Shown here: piece after piece, positions 19,140 through 28,215 of the stretch | Position numbering within the stretch: position 1 is the stretch's first letter | Layout: each line of letters starts with the position of its first letter | Assembly (NCBI RefSeq): GCF_007750855.1 | Contig: NZ_CP036291.1 | Coordinates: 124,001-188,000, forward strand | Reading direction: 5' to 3' | DNA: 64,000 nt | Source of the DNA: Pirellulimonas nuda | Lineage (GTDB): Bacteria; Planctomycetota; Planctomycetia; Pirellulales; Lacipirellulaceae | Notes under the pieces: generated by a model | Told to the model about the DNA's origin: nothing | The model's input: only the letters and a program-made list of their open reading frames with translations | Database searches by the model: none | Program-made: the position numbers and the translations under genes

Positions 19140-19712
19140 GTGGCGAACCGCAGCAACCACTACGAGGCGGCGTTCGAGGCCTACCTGCGGGCCGAGCGGC
19201 TAGCGTACGTGGCGACCAGCGAGCAGCGGCGGGCGCTGGCCGAGGTGGGCTCGCTCAAGAGCGTCGATTTTGTGGTCTCGCCAGCCGGCGGGCCGACCTG
19301 GCTGGTGGACGTCAAAGGGCGGCGTTTCCCCTCGGGTCAGGCGCACCGCAGCTACTGGAAGAACTGGGCGACCGCCGAGGACCTGCGCTCGCTGGCCGAC
19401 TGGCGGGCCCGGTTCGGGCCCGACGCCGAGGCGGCCCTGGTGTTCGCCTACCATCTGGTGGCGGACCGCTCGCCGCTGGCGGCCGACGAGGTGTTCTGGC
19501 ACCGCGACCGGCCCTACGCCTTCGTGGCGGTCAGCCTGGCCGACTACCAGCCCGCCGCCCGCCCGCTCTCGGCCCGCTGGGGCACGGTGCACGCCCCCGT
19601 GGCCGAATTCCGCCGCTGCGCCCGCCCGGCCCGGCTGCTCTTGGGGGGCCGGCAGACCGCGGCGCTCGCAGCGGCCGGCGCGCTCAACTACGCTGAAGGG
19701 GACCACGGATAG
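19140..19712 (+). CDS. HYExAFE family protein
   Basis: The 190-residue protein begins with a GTG and contains SNHYEAAFEAYLRAE at residues ~5-19, the signature that names the HYExAFE family known mainly from planctomycetes. A central segment KSVDFVVSP...TWLVDVKGRRFP has the Asp ... Asp-x-Lys spacing of a restriction-endonuclease-like fold, so it may be a nuclease; this is inferred. The C-terminal half is Arg/Ala-rich. It is flanked by inverted-repeat gaps. Confidence 0.8.
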   Translation: MANRSNHYEAAFEAYLRAERLAYVATSEQRRALAEVGSLKSVDFVVSPAGGPTWLVDVKGRRFPSGQAHRSYWKNWATAEDLRSLADWRARFGPDAEAALVFAYHLVADRSPLAADEVFWHRDRPYAFVAVSLADYQPAARPLSARWGTVHAPVAEFRRCARPARLLLGGRQTAALAAAGALNYAEGDHG

Positions 19713-19958
19713 CACGGAGTCCACGGATGACGGGACGATGGCCACGAAAAAGCACAAACGAATATTGACGGAAAGCTGCCCACGAATCGACCGAATCTTC
19801 GCGGATCGGTTTCCAATTCAAGCGGGTGAGGATACTCGCTTGCCCGTTCACTCAGTGATTCGTTGTGATTCGATTCATTTGTGGGCGCCGTCCGTCTTTG
19901 TGCTTCTTGTGCCCTTTTGTGGCTATTCCTATCTGTGAAATCCGTGCTATCCGTGGTC
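19701..19958. repeat. Intergenic inverted repeat, 18-bp perfect ends
   Basis: GACCACGGATAGCACGGA (19701-19718) is the exact complement of 19941-19958. The left arm overlaps the last codons of the HYExAFE gene. The rest of the gap to 20001 has no gene. Confidence 0.8.
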
Positions 19959-20001
19959 AAACCGTCTTTGTGACTCTCCGTGGCCATCCTTCTAAACCGC
20001 T

Positions 20002-20193
20002 ATGCCGATGACCCTCGCCGACGCCACATTCGCACTGCTCCCCTTCGCGCAGATCCTCAACGAAGAAGAGAAGTCCGAGTCGTACAGCCTCTCTTGGGCG
20101 CTGATCATGCTCTGCATCGTGCTGGGGATGCTGGCCACCTTCCGGCCGATCAAGCGCGCGAGCAAGCTGAAGAAGGGCGCGAGCGAGGATTGA
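20002..20193 (+). CDS. Small single-span membrane protein, 63 aa
   Basis: A 63-residue protein with one clear membrane span ([17 protein letters not shown]) followed by a basic cytoplasmic end ([16 protein letters not shown]), giving an N-out orientation by the positive-inside rule. No known domain. Its stop codon is directly followed by a heptamer tandem repeat, so its mRNA 3' end is repetitive. It resembles small conserved planctomycete membrane proteins, but I cannot name a function. Confidence 0.6.
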   Translation: MPMTLADATFALLPFAQILNEEEKSESYSLSWALIMLCIVLGMLATFRPIKRASKLKKGASED

Positions 20194-20309
20194 GCTTTCA
20201 GCTTTCAGCTTTCAGCTTTCAGCTTTCAGCTTTCAGCTTTCAGCTTTCAGCTTTCAGCTTTCAGCTTTCAGCTTTCAGCTTTCAGCTTTCAGCTTTCAGC
20301 TTTCAGCTT
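20193..20309. repeat. Heptanucleotide tandem repeat (AGCTTTC)n
   Basis: About 16.7 perfect copies of AGCTTTC run from the stop codon of the 63-aa gene. Copies of the complement GAAAGCT appear at about 20439-20469, so the repeat looks like the expanded left arm of an intergenic palindrome. Between them is a second palindrome with GCCGACC/GGTCGGC words (about 20347-20415). No gene lies in 20194-20481. Confidence 0.95.
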
Positions 20310-20481
20310 GTCGCAGTGCAAGCCTCGCGCGCAGCGCCCAATAGCCGCCGACCTTGGGTCGGCGCTTCCTTGGGATCGATGTGTCTCCCAAGCGCGCCGA
20401 CCCTAGGCCGGCGGCTGCTGCGTAACGTGGGGCGCTGCACGAAAGCTGATCGCTGACTGCTGAAAGCTGACCGCCGAACCG

Positions 20482-21651
20482 CTACGCGGCGCGTTGCGCG
20501 GGCATCGGCGTGCCGACGCCGGCCGCGAACGCGGTCACTTCGCTGACCACCGTCTCGCGTTCTAGTTCCGACAGCTCCGGGAAGACCGGCAGCGACAGCA
20601 CCTCGGCCGCGGCCTGCTCCGTGTGGGGCAGGTCGCCGGCGCGGTAGCCCAGCCCCTCGAAGCACTGCTGCATGTGCAGCGGCTTCGGGTAGTAGATGGC
20701 GCAGCCGACCCCCGCGGCGCTGAGCCGCTGCTGGAGCGCCTCGCGGCGCCCCGCTTTGACCCGCACCGTGTACTGGTTCCAGACGCTGGTCGACTGCCCC
20801 CCGAGTTCGGGGCCCACAACGCTCGGCGCGGTCACGGCCGCGGCGGTGCGGGGCTCGCTGAAGCGCTCGTTGTAGTACTCGGCGTGCTCGCCACGGGCCG
20901 CGGCGTAGGCGTCAAGCCGCTTGAGCTTGACGTTCAGCACGGCCGCCTGGATGGCGTCCAACCGGCTGTTGGTCCCCACGACGTGGTGGATGTAGCGCGG
21001 GCTCTGGCCGTGGTCGCGGAGGATGGTCATCCGTTCGGCCAGCGCCGGGTCGTGCGTGGTGACCATGCCGCCGTCGCCGAAGCCGCCGAGGTTCTTCGTG
21101 GGGTAGAAGCTGAAGCAGCCGACGTGGCCGATGCCGCCGACCTGCCGGCCACGGTGCTCGGCGCCGATCGCCTGCGCGGCGTCCTCGATCACAAACAACC
21201 CGTGCCGGTCGGCCAGTTCGCCCAGCGCGGTCATGTCGGCCGCCTGGCCGAACAGGTGCACCGGCATGATCGCCTTGGTGGCGGGCGTGATGCGGCGGGC
21301 GACGTCTTCCGGGTCGAGGTTGAACGTCACGGGGTCGATGTCCGCGAACACCGGCTTGGCGCCCATCCGCCACACGCTTCCCGCGGTGGCGAAGAACGTG
21401 AAGCTGGGGAGGATCACCTCGTCCCCCGGGCCGACCTCCAGGGCCATCAGCGCCAACAGCAGCGCGTCGGTCCCCGACGCGCAGCCCAGCGCGTGCGGCA
21501 CCTGGCAGTACTCGGCGACGGCAGACTCAAACGCCTTGCAGGCGGGGCCGTGCACAAACGCGGCCGAGTCGCAGACCTCGGCGATCGCTTCGTTGATTTC
21601 GCTTCGCAGCGGCGCGTTCTGCCGCGAGACATCCAGCATCGGTACGGTCAT
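20482..21651 (-). CDS. DegT/DnrJ/EryC1/StrS-family aminotransferase
   Basis: A 389-residue PLP-dependent aminotransferase of the sugar-amine type. It shows CASGTDALLLALMAL, FVIEDAAQAIGAEHRG and the PLP lysine in FSFYPTKNLGGFGDGG, with YYPKPLHMQQCF near the C-terminus. Such enzymes transfer an amino group to keto-sugar nucleotides for surface polysaccharide or glycan synthesis. No other sugar gene is nearby, so the substrate is open. The ATG at 21651 (MTVPMLDVSRQN) is preferred over a frame open to 21723. Confidence 0.9.
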   Translation of the reverse strand: MTVPMLDVSRQNAPLRSEINEAIAEVCDSAAFVHGPACKAFESAVAEYCQVPHALGCASGTDALLLALMALEVGPGDEVILPSFTFFATAGSVWRMGAKPVFADIDPVTFNLDPEDVARRITPATKAIMPVHLFGQAADMTALGELADRHGLFVIEDAAQAIGAEHRGRQVGGIGHVGCFSFYPTKNLGGFGDGGMVTTHDPALAERMTILRDHGQSPRYIHHVVGTNSRLDAIQAAVLNVKLKRLDAYAAARGEHAEYYNERFSEPRTAAAVTAPSVVGPELGGQSTSVWNQYTVRVKAGRREALQQRLSAAGVGCAIYYPKPLHMQQCFEGLGYRAGDLPHTEQAAAEVLSLPVFPELSELERETVVSEVTAFAAGVGTPMPAQRAA

Positions 21652-21885
21652 GGCGTGCGTTCCTTCGCAGTGAGCCGGGTGGTCCGGCATTAGTCCTCGA
21701 TACTGCTGGTAATCGGCGTCCATTCCGACCCAGGGCGAGGGAGATTAGGCAGAATCGCCGTGCCGGTCAACGCCGCCAATCCGCCACGCAAATCCGCTGC
21801 TAGCACCCTGATGCCGAACGGGGAAGAATGTGAACCGCCAAGACGCCACGAGCGTCAAAACGCGCCAAGACGGACGGACGAAAAG

Positions 21886-22008
21886 GGGAACCGCCAAGGA
21901 CGCCAAGAACGCCAAGGAGGGGAAGGAAGCTGCATTTTCTCAGCCGATCCTGTTCATCCCGTCCAAACCGTCCCGTCCTTGGCGCTCATGGCGTCCTTGG
22001 CGGTTCCC
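21886..22008. repeat. Intergenic inverted repeat, 20-bp perfect arms
   Basis: GGGAACCGCCAAGGACGCCA (21886-21905) is the exact complement of 21989-22008. Further complementary GCCAAGACGCCACGAGCG and GCTCGTGGCGTCTTGGCGG words extend the structure to about 21835-22060. It fills most of the 460-base gap 21652-22111, which has no gene. Confidence 0.85.
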
Positions 22009-22111
22009 TTCCTTTTCTCGTCCGTCTTGGCGCTCGTGGCGTCTTGGCGGTCCCCGTCGTGCGGCACAACGCCGCGTCGCGTGCTGCTGGCGCCGCGGGT
22101 AGACTTGCCGC

Positions 22112-23533
22112 ATGGCGTTCCCCTACTACCCGCTGCAAGACTACGGCCCCGTGATGAAGGGGATGGTGATCGGGGGGCTGGGCATTTTCCATGTCTACCT
22201 CGCGCAGTTCGCCATCGGGGGCGGGGTGCTGCTGGCCTACTTCCAGTGGCTGGCCGGCACGGGGCGGCTGCCGCTGGCGCGGCGGGTGGTCGACGGCATG
22301 TTCCGCGTGCTGGTGCTGGTGTCGTTTGTGATGGGCGCGCTGACCGGCGTCGCGATGTGGTTCACCACCATCCAGGTCAGCCCGCGGACGATCGGCCTGA
22401 TGGTCGATCAGTTCCACTGGGTGTGGGCGATCGAGTGGACCTTCTTTGCGCTGGAGGTCGCCTCGGGCTACGCCTTCTACCGCTGCGCGTCGCGGTTGGA
22501 CGACCGCACGCGGTTCTGGCTGCTGGTGGTCTACGCGTTCGCCGCGTGGATGAGCCTGTTCTGGATCAACGGCATCCTTAGCTGGCAGCTCACGCCGGGC
22601 GGCTGGTCGGAGACCGGCGGCGTGTGGGCCGGGTTCTTCAACCCCACGTTCTGGCCGTCGCTGCTGTTCCGCACGCTCGCGTCGCTGGCCACCGCGGGGC
22701 TGGTGGGGTGCTTGGTGATCAACCTGGCGCCCGGCTACAAACGCAGCGAACGCCGCGTGTTGATCCACCGCGCCGCCCACCTGCTCGCGCCGATGGCGCT
22801 GATGCCGCTGGCGGGCGCGTGGTTCTTGATGGCGATGCCGGCCGACAGCCGTGGCTGGGTGATGGGGGGGAGCATCGCGATGACGCTGTTCTTCTCGCTG
22901 GGGGTGGGGGCGTCGCTGCTGATCGGCGCCTACGCCGCGGCGATGCTGGTGAGCCGCCGGCTGATGATGAACGCCGCGACCGCCTCGCTGCTGGTGGCGC
23001 TGGGGTTCTTCGCCACGGCCGGCGCCGAGTTCGTCCGCGAGGGGAGCCGCAAGCCGTTCACCGTACGCGGGGCGCTCTACTCCAATTCGATCACCCCCGA
23101 CGAGGTCGCAAAGGCCCGCGAGGTCGGCCTCGCGGCGGCCGACCCCTACCCGCTGGCCGACGGCGTCGCGTACCCCACCGGGCAGCTCGAACTGGGCGCC
23201 AAGACCTTCCGCCTGCAGTGCAGCGTCTGCCACACCTGGGACGGCGCCAACGGCCTGGCGCACCTAGCCGAGACCTGGACCACCCAGCAGCTCCGCCTGA
23301 ACGTCGCCCAGCTGCAACGCACCAAGGCGTTCATGCCCCCGTTCGCCGGTCCCGCGGAAGAAGTCGAAGCCCTCGCGCAGTGGGTCCGCTGGCGGCTAGA
23401 AGGGGCGCCCCCCGTTTGGGACACGACCGATGATCCGGCGGTGCTGCGACAAATCACCGATGACTTGGATGCCGTGGGAACCGGACCCGGGATCGCGATC
23501 CAACAAAGGGAAGGATTGCAAGTTGATGATTAG
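22112..23533 (+). CDS. Cytochrome bd-like oxidase subunit I with fused cytochrome c
   Basis: Of 473 residues, about 1-310 form at least eight membrane spans with CydA-like marks: a His in TM1 (IFHVYLAQFAIGGGVL), an acidic pair in WAIEWTFFALEVASG, and WINGILSWQLTPGGW, which corresponds to the CydA NGWMQxP-type motif. No long quinol-binding Q-loop is seen. The last third is a c-type cytochrome domain with CSVCH and a later Met in AFMPPFAG as axial ligand. It could take electrons from a periplasmic carrier rather than quinol. The partner membrane subunit follows 123 bases downstream. Confidence 0.8.
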   Translation: MAFPYYPLQDYGPVMKGMVIGGLGIFHVYLAQFAIGGGVLLAYFQWLAGTGRLPLARRVVDGMFRVLVLVSFVMGALTGVAMWFTTIQVSPRTIGLMVDQFHWVWAIEWTFFALEVASGYAFYRCASRLDDRTRFWLLVVYAFAAWMSLFWINGILSWQLTPGGWSETGGVWAGFFNPTFWPSLLFRTLASLATAGLVGCLVINLAPGYKRSERRVLIHRAAHLLAPMALMPLAGAWFLMAMPADSRGWVMGGSIAMTLFFSLGVGASLLIGAYAAAMLVSRRLMMNAATASLLVALGFFATAGAEFVREGSRKPFTVRGALYSNSITPDEVAKAREVGLAAADPYPLADGVAYPTGQLELGAKTFRLQCSVCHTWDGANGLAHLAETWTTQQLRLNVAQLQRTKAFMPPFAGPAEEVEALAQWVRWRLEGAPPVWDTTDDPAVLRQITDDLDAVGTGPGIAIQQREGLQVDD

Positions 23534-23534
23534 T

Positions 23535-23608
23535 GATTGCAAATTGCAAATTGGACGCGCAAGCGGATGTTGGGAATCGCTTGCGAGTTCAGTTTGCAAT
23601 TTGCAATC
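23535..23608. repeat. Short intergenic inverted repeat
   Basis: GATTGCAAATTGCAAA (23535-23550) is the exact complement of 23593-23608. It lies between the two oxidase subunit genes and could form a stem in their shared mRNA. Confidence 0.75.
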
Positions 23609-23656
23609 CGTCGTTCTTCTAGCCTCTAACATCTAACCTCTATCGTCTCCCTCGCC

Positions 23657-24730
23657 GTGTTCCCCTTCAACCAACCACCCCCCACCGCCTTCTACGTCGC
23701 CCTCTACATGGCGACGCTGGTGCTGCACGTCGTGCCGATGTGCTACGTGTTGGGGGGGCAGACGTGGCTCGCTACGGTCGGGCTTTGGGAGGCGGCGCGC
23801 GGGCCGGCGTCGGCGCCGGTCCGGGGCATTAGCGCCGCGCTGCGCGATTGGATGCCGCTGGCGCTGGCCGTGACAATCACCGCCGGCGTGGCGCCGCTGC
23901 TGTTCTTGCAGGTGCTCTGCCAGACCCCCTTCTACACGGCCAACCTGCTGCTGTTCCACCGCTGGATGGCGATCTTGCCGGTGCTGATCGCGGCGTTCTA
24001 CCTGCTCTACCTGCAGAAGTCCAAACGCTTCGTCGACTGGCCCGCCGCCGGGCGCGCCGCGGTCGCGCTGATCGTGATGCTGCTGTTCGGCTTCGTGGCG
24101 TGGAGCTGGACCGAGAACCACGTGTTGAGCCTGCAGGGGCAGGCCGTGCGGGTCGAGCAGTACTCGGCCGGCGGGCTGTTCTACGAGAACGCCGAGACCG
24201 GCCCGCGGCTCGCGCTGTGGTGGGCCGGGGCGCTGGCCGTGATGGCCGGGCTGGCCTACTGCCAGACGGGCCGGCTGGCGGGCGCATCGCGGCCGCTGGC
24301 GTGGTTGGGGTTGGCGTCGCTCACGGCCGCCCCGCTCGCGGCGCTGGCGTGGCAGCGCTCGCTGCCGCCAGAGGTGTGGAGCGGGTTGGTGGCCCAAGTG
24401 TGGCCCTACGCGGCGTTGTTGCTGGCCGGCGCGGCGGCGCAGCTCGTGATGTGGGCGCTGGTGATGCGATCGCGCCGGTTCCTGCCGCTGGTCGCCTGGC
24501 TGCTCCCGGCGGCGGCCAGCCTCACCACGCTGGGCGTGGCCGGCGTCCGCGAGCTGCGGCGTTGGCAGAGCGTGGACATCGCCGGCTTCTACGAGGCCCA
24601 CGCCCGCGCGGCCGCGGTAGGGGGCTGGGGGCTGTTCCTCTTCTTCTTGCTGCTCAACACCGCCATCATCGTGGGGCTGCTAGCGGTGGTGCGTCGCGGG
24701 GTGCGCCGTTCCCCAGTCGACCGAGCGTAA
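23657..24730 (+). CDS. Integral membrane partner subunit of the bd-like oxidase
   Basis: A 357-residue protein with about eight membrane spans (ATLVLHVVPMCYVLGGQTWL, LPVLIAAFYLLYL, AVALIVMLLFGFVAWSW, LFLFFLLLNTAIIVGLLAVV). It is not clearly CydB. Conserved-looking His/Met residues in the first span suggest it sits next to the hemes. The start is a GTG in the frame MFPFNQPPP. Context after the CydA-like gene and similar size suggest a heterodimer, but the family name cannot be fixed from sequence alone. Confidence 0.65.
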   Translation: MFPFNQPPPTAFYVALYMATLVLHVVPMCYVLGGQTWLATVGLWEAARGPASAPVRGISAALRDWMPLALAVTITAGVAPLLFLQVLCQTPFYTANLLLFHRWMAILPVLIAAFYLLYLQKSKRFVDWPAAGRAAVALIVMLLFGFVAWSWTENHVLSLQGQAVRVEQYSAGGLFYENAETGPRLALWWAGALAVMAGLAYCQTGRLAGASRPLAWLGLASLTAAPLAALAWQRSLPPEVWSGLVAQVWPYAALLLAGAAAQLVMWALVMRSRRFLPLVAWLLPAAASLTTLGVAGVRELRRWQSVDIAGFYEAHARAAAVGGWGLFLFFLLLNTAIIVGLLAVVRRGVRRSPVDRA

Positions 24731-24830
24731 GGAGTTTTCACGTTTCTCGTGAGAAGTTCTCCTCGTTGGGGGCGAGCCGGTATAATCTCCTCCGCCCATC
24801 CCAGCGGTTCAAAACCGGAGCTAATGATCA

Positions 24831-25577
24831 ATGCTTGTTCGACGAATCTGCGTCCTCTTGATGCTTGCCGCCCCCGCCGCCCTAGCCGAGACCGAGAAGC
24901 CCTTGCCATCGCTCCAGAAGAAGCTCGACGACATGGCCGCCGGCTTCGCCGATCGTGCGCCCGTTGAAATGCAGAAGAAGTTCGCCCAGGGGATCCTCGA
25001 CGTAAAGTCGCTGGGGCTGGCAGAGACGGCGCTTAAGGTCGGCGACCCCGCCCCCCAGGCCAAGCTGCTCAGCACCAAGGGCGAACCGGTTGATTTCAGC
25101 AGCGTCTGGAGCGACGGCCCGGCCGTGGTGATCTTCTACCGCGGCGGGTGGTGCCCGTACTGCAACGTGCAGCTCAAGGCGTGGGCAGACGCGGTCGACC
25201 GCGTGCGTGACGCCGGCGCCACGATCGTGGCGATCACGCCCGAGATGCCCGACGCCGCGGCCGAGACGGCCAAGAGCCAGGAGCTCAACTACAACGTGCT
25301 GGTCGACCAGGGGAACAAGCTGGCCGGTGAGCTCGGCATCACCTACCGGCTGCCCGACTCGATCCTGCCGATCTACGAGTCGCGGATGAAGATCTCAGAG
25401 CGGAACGGGGACGACAGCTATACGCTCCCGTTGGCGGCGACCTACGTGATCGATTCCGACGGCGTGATCCGCTACGCGTTCCTCGACGCCGACTACAAGC
25501 GGCGTGCGGAGCCCTCGGACGTGCTCGAAGCCGTCGGCAAGCTCGGCAAGCCGGCCTCCCCAGCCCCCGCGCGTTAA
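24831..25577 (+). CDS. Exported peroxiredoxin-like protein (AhpC/TSA family)
   Basis: The 248-residue protein has a signal peptide (RRICVLLMLAAPAALA) and, after a helical spacer, a thioredoxin-fold peroxiredoxin domain beginning LKVGDPAPQAKL. The redox motif is YRGGWCPYCNVQL with a CxxC. The rest (ITPEMPDAA, VLVDQGNKLAGELGITYRLP) matches AhpC/TSA proteins. It would act in the cell envelope reducing peroxides or handling thiols. It lies after the oxidase genes on the same strand, with 100 bases between. Confidence 0.85.
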   Translation: MLVRRICVLLMLAAPAALAETEKPLPSLQKKLDDMAAGFADRAPVEMQKKFAQGILDVKSLGLAETALKVGDPAPQAKLLSTKGEPVDFSSVWSDGPAVVIFYRGGWCPYCNVQLKAWADAVDRVRDAGATIVAITPEMPDAAAETAKSQELNYNVLVDQGNKLAGELGITYRLPDSILPIYESRMKISERNGDDSYTLPLAATYVIDSDGVIRYAFLDADYKRRAEPSDVLEAVGKLGKPASPAPAR

Positions 25578-25700
25578 ACTTCGAGGAACACGCTTGCGGC
25601 GTTCGGCGCCAGGCGTCAGAATGTCGGCGAAGTGGACGCGTGTTCACTGCTGGCCGCTGGGCGCCAGCCGCGTGTCCCGCTGCTCGTTGGGGAGTCTGCA

Positions 25701-26267
25701 ATGAAAATGCTACGCGATGTCTCATTGGGTCTATTGTGGTTGGCGGTTTGCGCGCCGTTCTCGGTCGCCGCAGACACAGCCGAGATGCCCCCGCTGCCGC
25801 AGCCCACGGCCCAGCACGAGCAGATGGCCCGCGAAGCGGGGGTGTGGGACGCCAAGGTGTCCATGTGGTACGAGCCGGGCGCCGAGGCCGATCAGTCGAC
25901 CGCGGTCGAGACCAACACGATGCTCGGCTCGTTTTGGCTGCTCAGCAAGTTCGAGGGGCAGATGGCGGGCGATCCGTTCGTCGGCCACAGCCAGACCGGC
26001 TACGACCCGACGCAAGAAAAGTACGTCGGCACGTGGGTCGACTCGGTCAGCCCGTACATGACCTCGATGTCGGGCAATTACGACGTCAAGACGCACACCC
26101 TCTCGATGAACACCGAGTGCCGCTGCTTCATGACCGGCGAGATGCGGGCCGGGCGGATGGTGACCAAGTACGTCGACAACGACACGAAGGTGCTCGAGAT
26201 GTACGGCCCCGACGAAGCGGGCAAGGAGTACCTGATGATGCGGATCGACTACAAACGGCGCAAGTAG
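25701..26267 (+). CDS. Exported DUF1579-family protein
   Basis: The 188-residue protein begins with a signal peptide (LGLLWLAVCAPFSVAA). The mature part (GVWDAKVSMWYEPGAEAD, WLLSKFEGQMAGDPFVGHSQTGYD, KYVGTWVDSVSPYMTSMSG) matches DUF1579, a beta-rich lipocalin-like family of unknown role in secreted planctomycete proteins. The ATG at 25701 is chosen for the signal peptide, although the frame is open from 25632. It follows the peroxiredoxin gene. Confidence 0.8.
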   Translation: MKMLRDVSLGLLWLAVCAPFSVAADTAEMPPLPQPTAQHEQMAREAGVWDAKVSMWYEPGAEADQSTAVETNTMLGSFWLLSKFEGQMAGDPFVGHSQTGYDPTQEKYVGTWVDSVSPYMTSMSGNYDVKTHTLSMNTECRCFMTGEMRAGRMVTKYVDNDTKVLEMYGPDEAGKEYLMMRIDYKRRK

Positions 26268-26402
26268 AACGCGGCCCGGCATGAGTAGGGCAGACGCGCA
26301 ATCGAACCGTCAGAGTGAAAGCCAGGCATCGCTCGCGCGTCCCCGCCCCCGTCCGCCAAAGGCGGACACACCCCAGTCGCCGCGGCGACTACAACCCCGC
26401 CG

Positions 26403-27059
26403 TCAACGGCGCCTTCCCGTGCGGTCCGCCTGCCACAACCGGCCGGTGGCTGGCTCGATCGCCGTGAGCCAGCCGCCGCCGTGGCAGAAGGTGTCGATGC
26501 ACTTGAGGTAGCCGGCGTCGAGCACCTCGCCGTCTTTCTGCGACGTGTGCCCCACGATCGCCGTCTTGCCGCTCACGTGCGGCTCGGGGAAGCGTTCGTC
26601 CAGACTCTGCCAACGCAGCGCCTCGGCGGGCTGGTGGTCCAGCGGCTCGTCCCAAACGTACTGGGCATGGAGATAGAGGAACCCGGCGTCCTCGTGCGTG
26701 TCGCGGCAGGCGTTGAGAAACTCGAGATGTGCAGCGGGGATGACCTTCGGGTCGCCGTCGTAGCCGTACGACGCCAGCGTCTCGACGCCCCCGTACTGCT
26801 GCCACCACGCCATGGGGGCGTCGCCACGCAGCACGCGGATCATCATCTCTTCATGGTTCCCCAGGATCGGCACGAGCCGCGTCTGGCGCTGAAGCTTGAT
26901 GAGCCGGTCGATCACCCCCCGGCTGTCGGGGCCGCGGTCGATGTAGTCTCCCAGGGTCACCACGGTATCCTCGGGACGCGGCTGGACGGCGTCCAGCACC
27001 GCTTCGAGCGCGGCGAGGCAGCCGTGGACGTCGCCGATAGCAATGGTGCGGGGCTTCAC
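26403..27059 (-). CDS. Serine/threonine-type metallophosphatase
   Basis: A 218-residue calcineurin-like phosphatase with all metal-binding motifs: AIGDVHGC, LGDYIDRGPDSRG, LGNHEEM, and later IVGHTSQ and DTFCHGGGWLTAI. It resembles the PrpA/PPP group that dephosphorylates proteins or dinucleotide polyphosphates. I chose a GTG at 27059 (MKPRTIAIGDVHG); the frame is open to 27194 but that part has no protein character. It is convergent with the DUF1579 gene. Confidence 0.88.
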   Translation of the reverse strand: MKPRTIAIGDVHGCLAALEAVLDAVQPRPEDTVVTLGDYIDRGPDSRGVIDRLIKLQRQTRLVPILGNHEEMMIRVLRGDAPMAWWQQYGGVETLASYGYDGDPKVIPAAHLEFLNACRDTHEDAGFLYLHAQYVWDEPLDHQPAEALRWQSLDERFPEPHVSGKTAIVGHTSQKDGEVLDAGYLKCIDTFCHGGGWLTAIEPATGRLWQADRTGRRR

Positions 27060-27161
27060 GGGGAAAGACCGAGGAAAAAACAGGCGGATCGGCTTCGGCG
27101 GCGCACTCTGGCATAAGCCCGAACGCCTGCAAAGGGGCCCAGCACGGAACACCGTACAGGC

Positions 27162-27301
27162 GAGCCGCCGGCGTAAGCCGCCGGAGCTTCGCATCTACCC
27201 GGTGCTGCTACAACATAGAAGCGGCGCAGGAGGATGCGACGCGGCTTCCGCGAGATGGCGGTGGCGGCGCAACGACTCCGGCGGCTAACGCCGGCGGCTC
27301 G
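27162..27301. repeat. Pair of inverted CCGGCGGC REP-like palindromes
   Basis: One copy, CCGCCGGCGTAAGCCGCCGG, is inside 27162-27188. A second copy in the opposite orientation is at 27275-27301. They make a large inverted repeat in the 308-base gap between the phosphatase and TVP38 genes (27060-27367), where I see no gene. A third copy is at 4253-4277. Confidence 0.7.
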
Positions 27302-27367
27302 CCCCGGGGGTGGGGTCCGCGGCGTCTTGGATGCTTTGATCGGTGTTGTCTTAATCCAGCGCGAGCG

Positions 27368-28102
27368 ATGCCTACCCCGACCGAGTCAACGTCTGCTCTG
27401 GGCGCCGGCGGTTGGCTGCGGGTCGCGGCGCCCGCGGCGCTTATGATCGGTCTCACGGCCGCGTTCGCGTTGCTCCCGGTAGGCGACTACCTGAAGTCGC
27501 TGCTGGCCTGGGTCGACGCGCTCGGGCCTTGGGGCCCCGCCGCCTTCGTGGCCCTGTACGTGCTCGCGACGGTGCTCTTTGTACCGGGGCTGGTGCTGAC
27601 GCTCGGCGGTGGATTTCTGTTCGGCGTGGTGTGGGGGTCGCTGCTCGTGTCGCTCGCGAGCGTCCTCGGCGCTGTGGCCGCGCTGCTCGTCGGACGCTAC
27701 GCCGCCCGCGACGCGGTGCGCGGCATGGCCGAGCGTTTCCCGAAGTTCGCCGCGATCGACAAAGGGGTTGAGCAGGAAGGCTTCAAGATCGTGCTGCTGA
27801 CGCGGCTCAGCCCGTTGCTGCCGTTCAATGCGCTCAACTATCTGTACGGCCTGACCGGCGTGCGGCTGCGGGACTACACGCTGGCGAGCTGGCTCGGCAT
27901 GCTTCCCGCCACGGTGCTGTACGTCTACTTTGGTTCTCTGGCGGGCGACCTGGCCCGCGTAGCCTCGGGCGAGGGGATCGGCGGCCCGTGGAAGTGGGCG
28001 CTGCTGGCGGTGGGCCTAGCGGCGACCGTCACGGTGACCGTGGTCGTGACGCGCATGGCGGGCCGCGCACTGCGCGAACGTGTAGACAGCTCTGACGAAT
28101 AG
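27368..28102 (+). CDS. TVP38/TMEM64-family membrane protein
   Basis: The 244-residue protein has about five membrane spans and the VTT/SNARE-associated core: YVLATVLFVPGLVLTLGGGFLFGVVWG, then LLTRLSPLLPFNALNYLYGLTGV and LASWLGMLPATVLYVYFGS. DedA/TVP38 proteins are thought to move phospholipids or polyprenyl-phosphates across membranes. It is followed 113 bases downstream by a flavin disulfide reductase. The two families are often neighbours or fused in bacteria, which supports a functional link. Confidence 0.9.
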   Translation: MPTPTESTSALGAGGWLRVAAPAALMIGLTAAFALLPVGDYLKSLLAWVDALGPWGPAAFVALYVLATVLFVPGLVLTLGGGFLFGVVWGSLLVSLASVLGAVAALLVGRYAARDAVRGMAERFPKFAAIDKGVEQEGFKIVLLTRLSPLLPFNALNYLYGLTGVRLRDYTLASWLGMLPATVLYVYFGSLAGDLARVASGEGIGGPWKWALLAVGLAATVTVTVVVTRMAGRALRERVDSSDE

Positions 28103-28215
28103 GACGCGGATCGTCGCGGATGAAGCGGATCGAAGCAGATCAGAAAAGGCGGTTCCCCATCTTCCTCCCTATCCTGCTTTGATCCGCGTCCCATTCTTTG
28201 CCCCGGCCAGCAGCA

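Noticed and set aside
21986..23263. 425-codon minus-strand open frame
   Set aside because: It overlaps the bd-oxidase gene, which has clear membrane spans and heme motifs; the antisense peptide is low-complexity His/Arg/Gln-rich.
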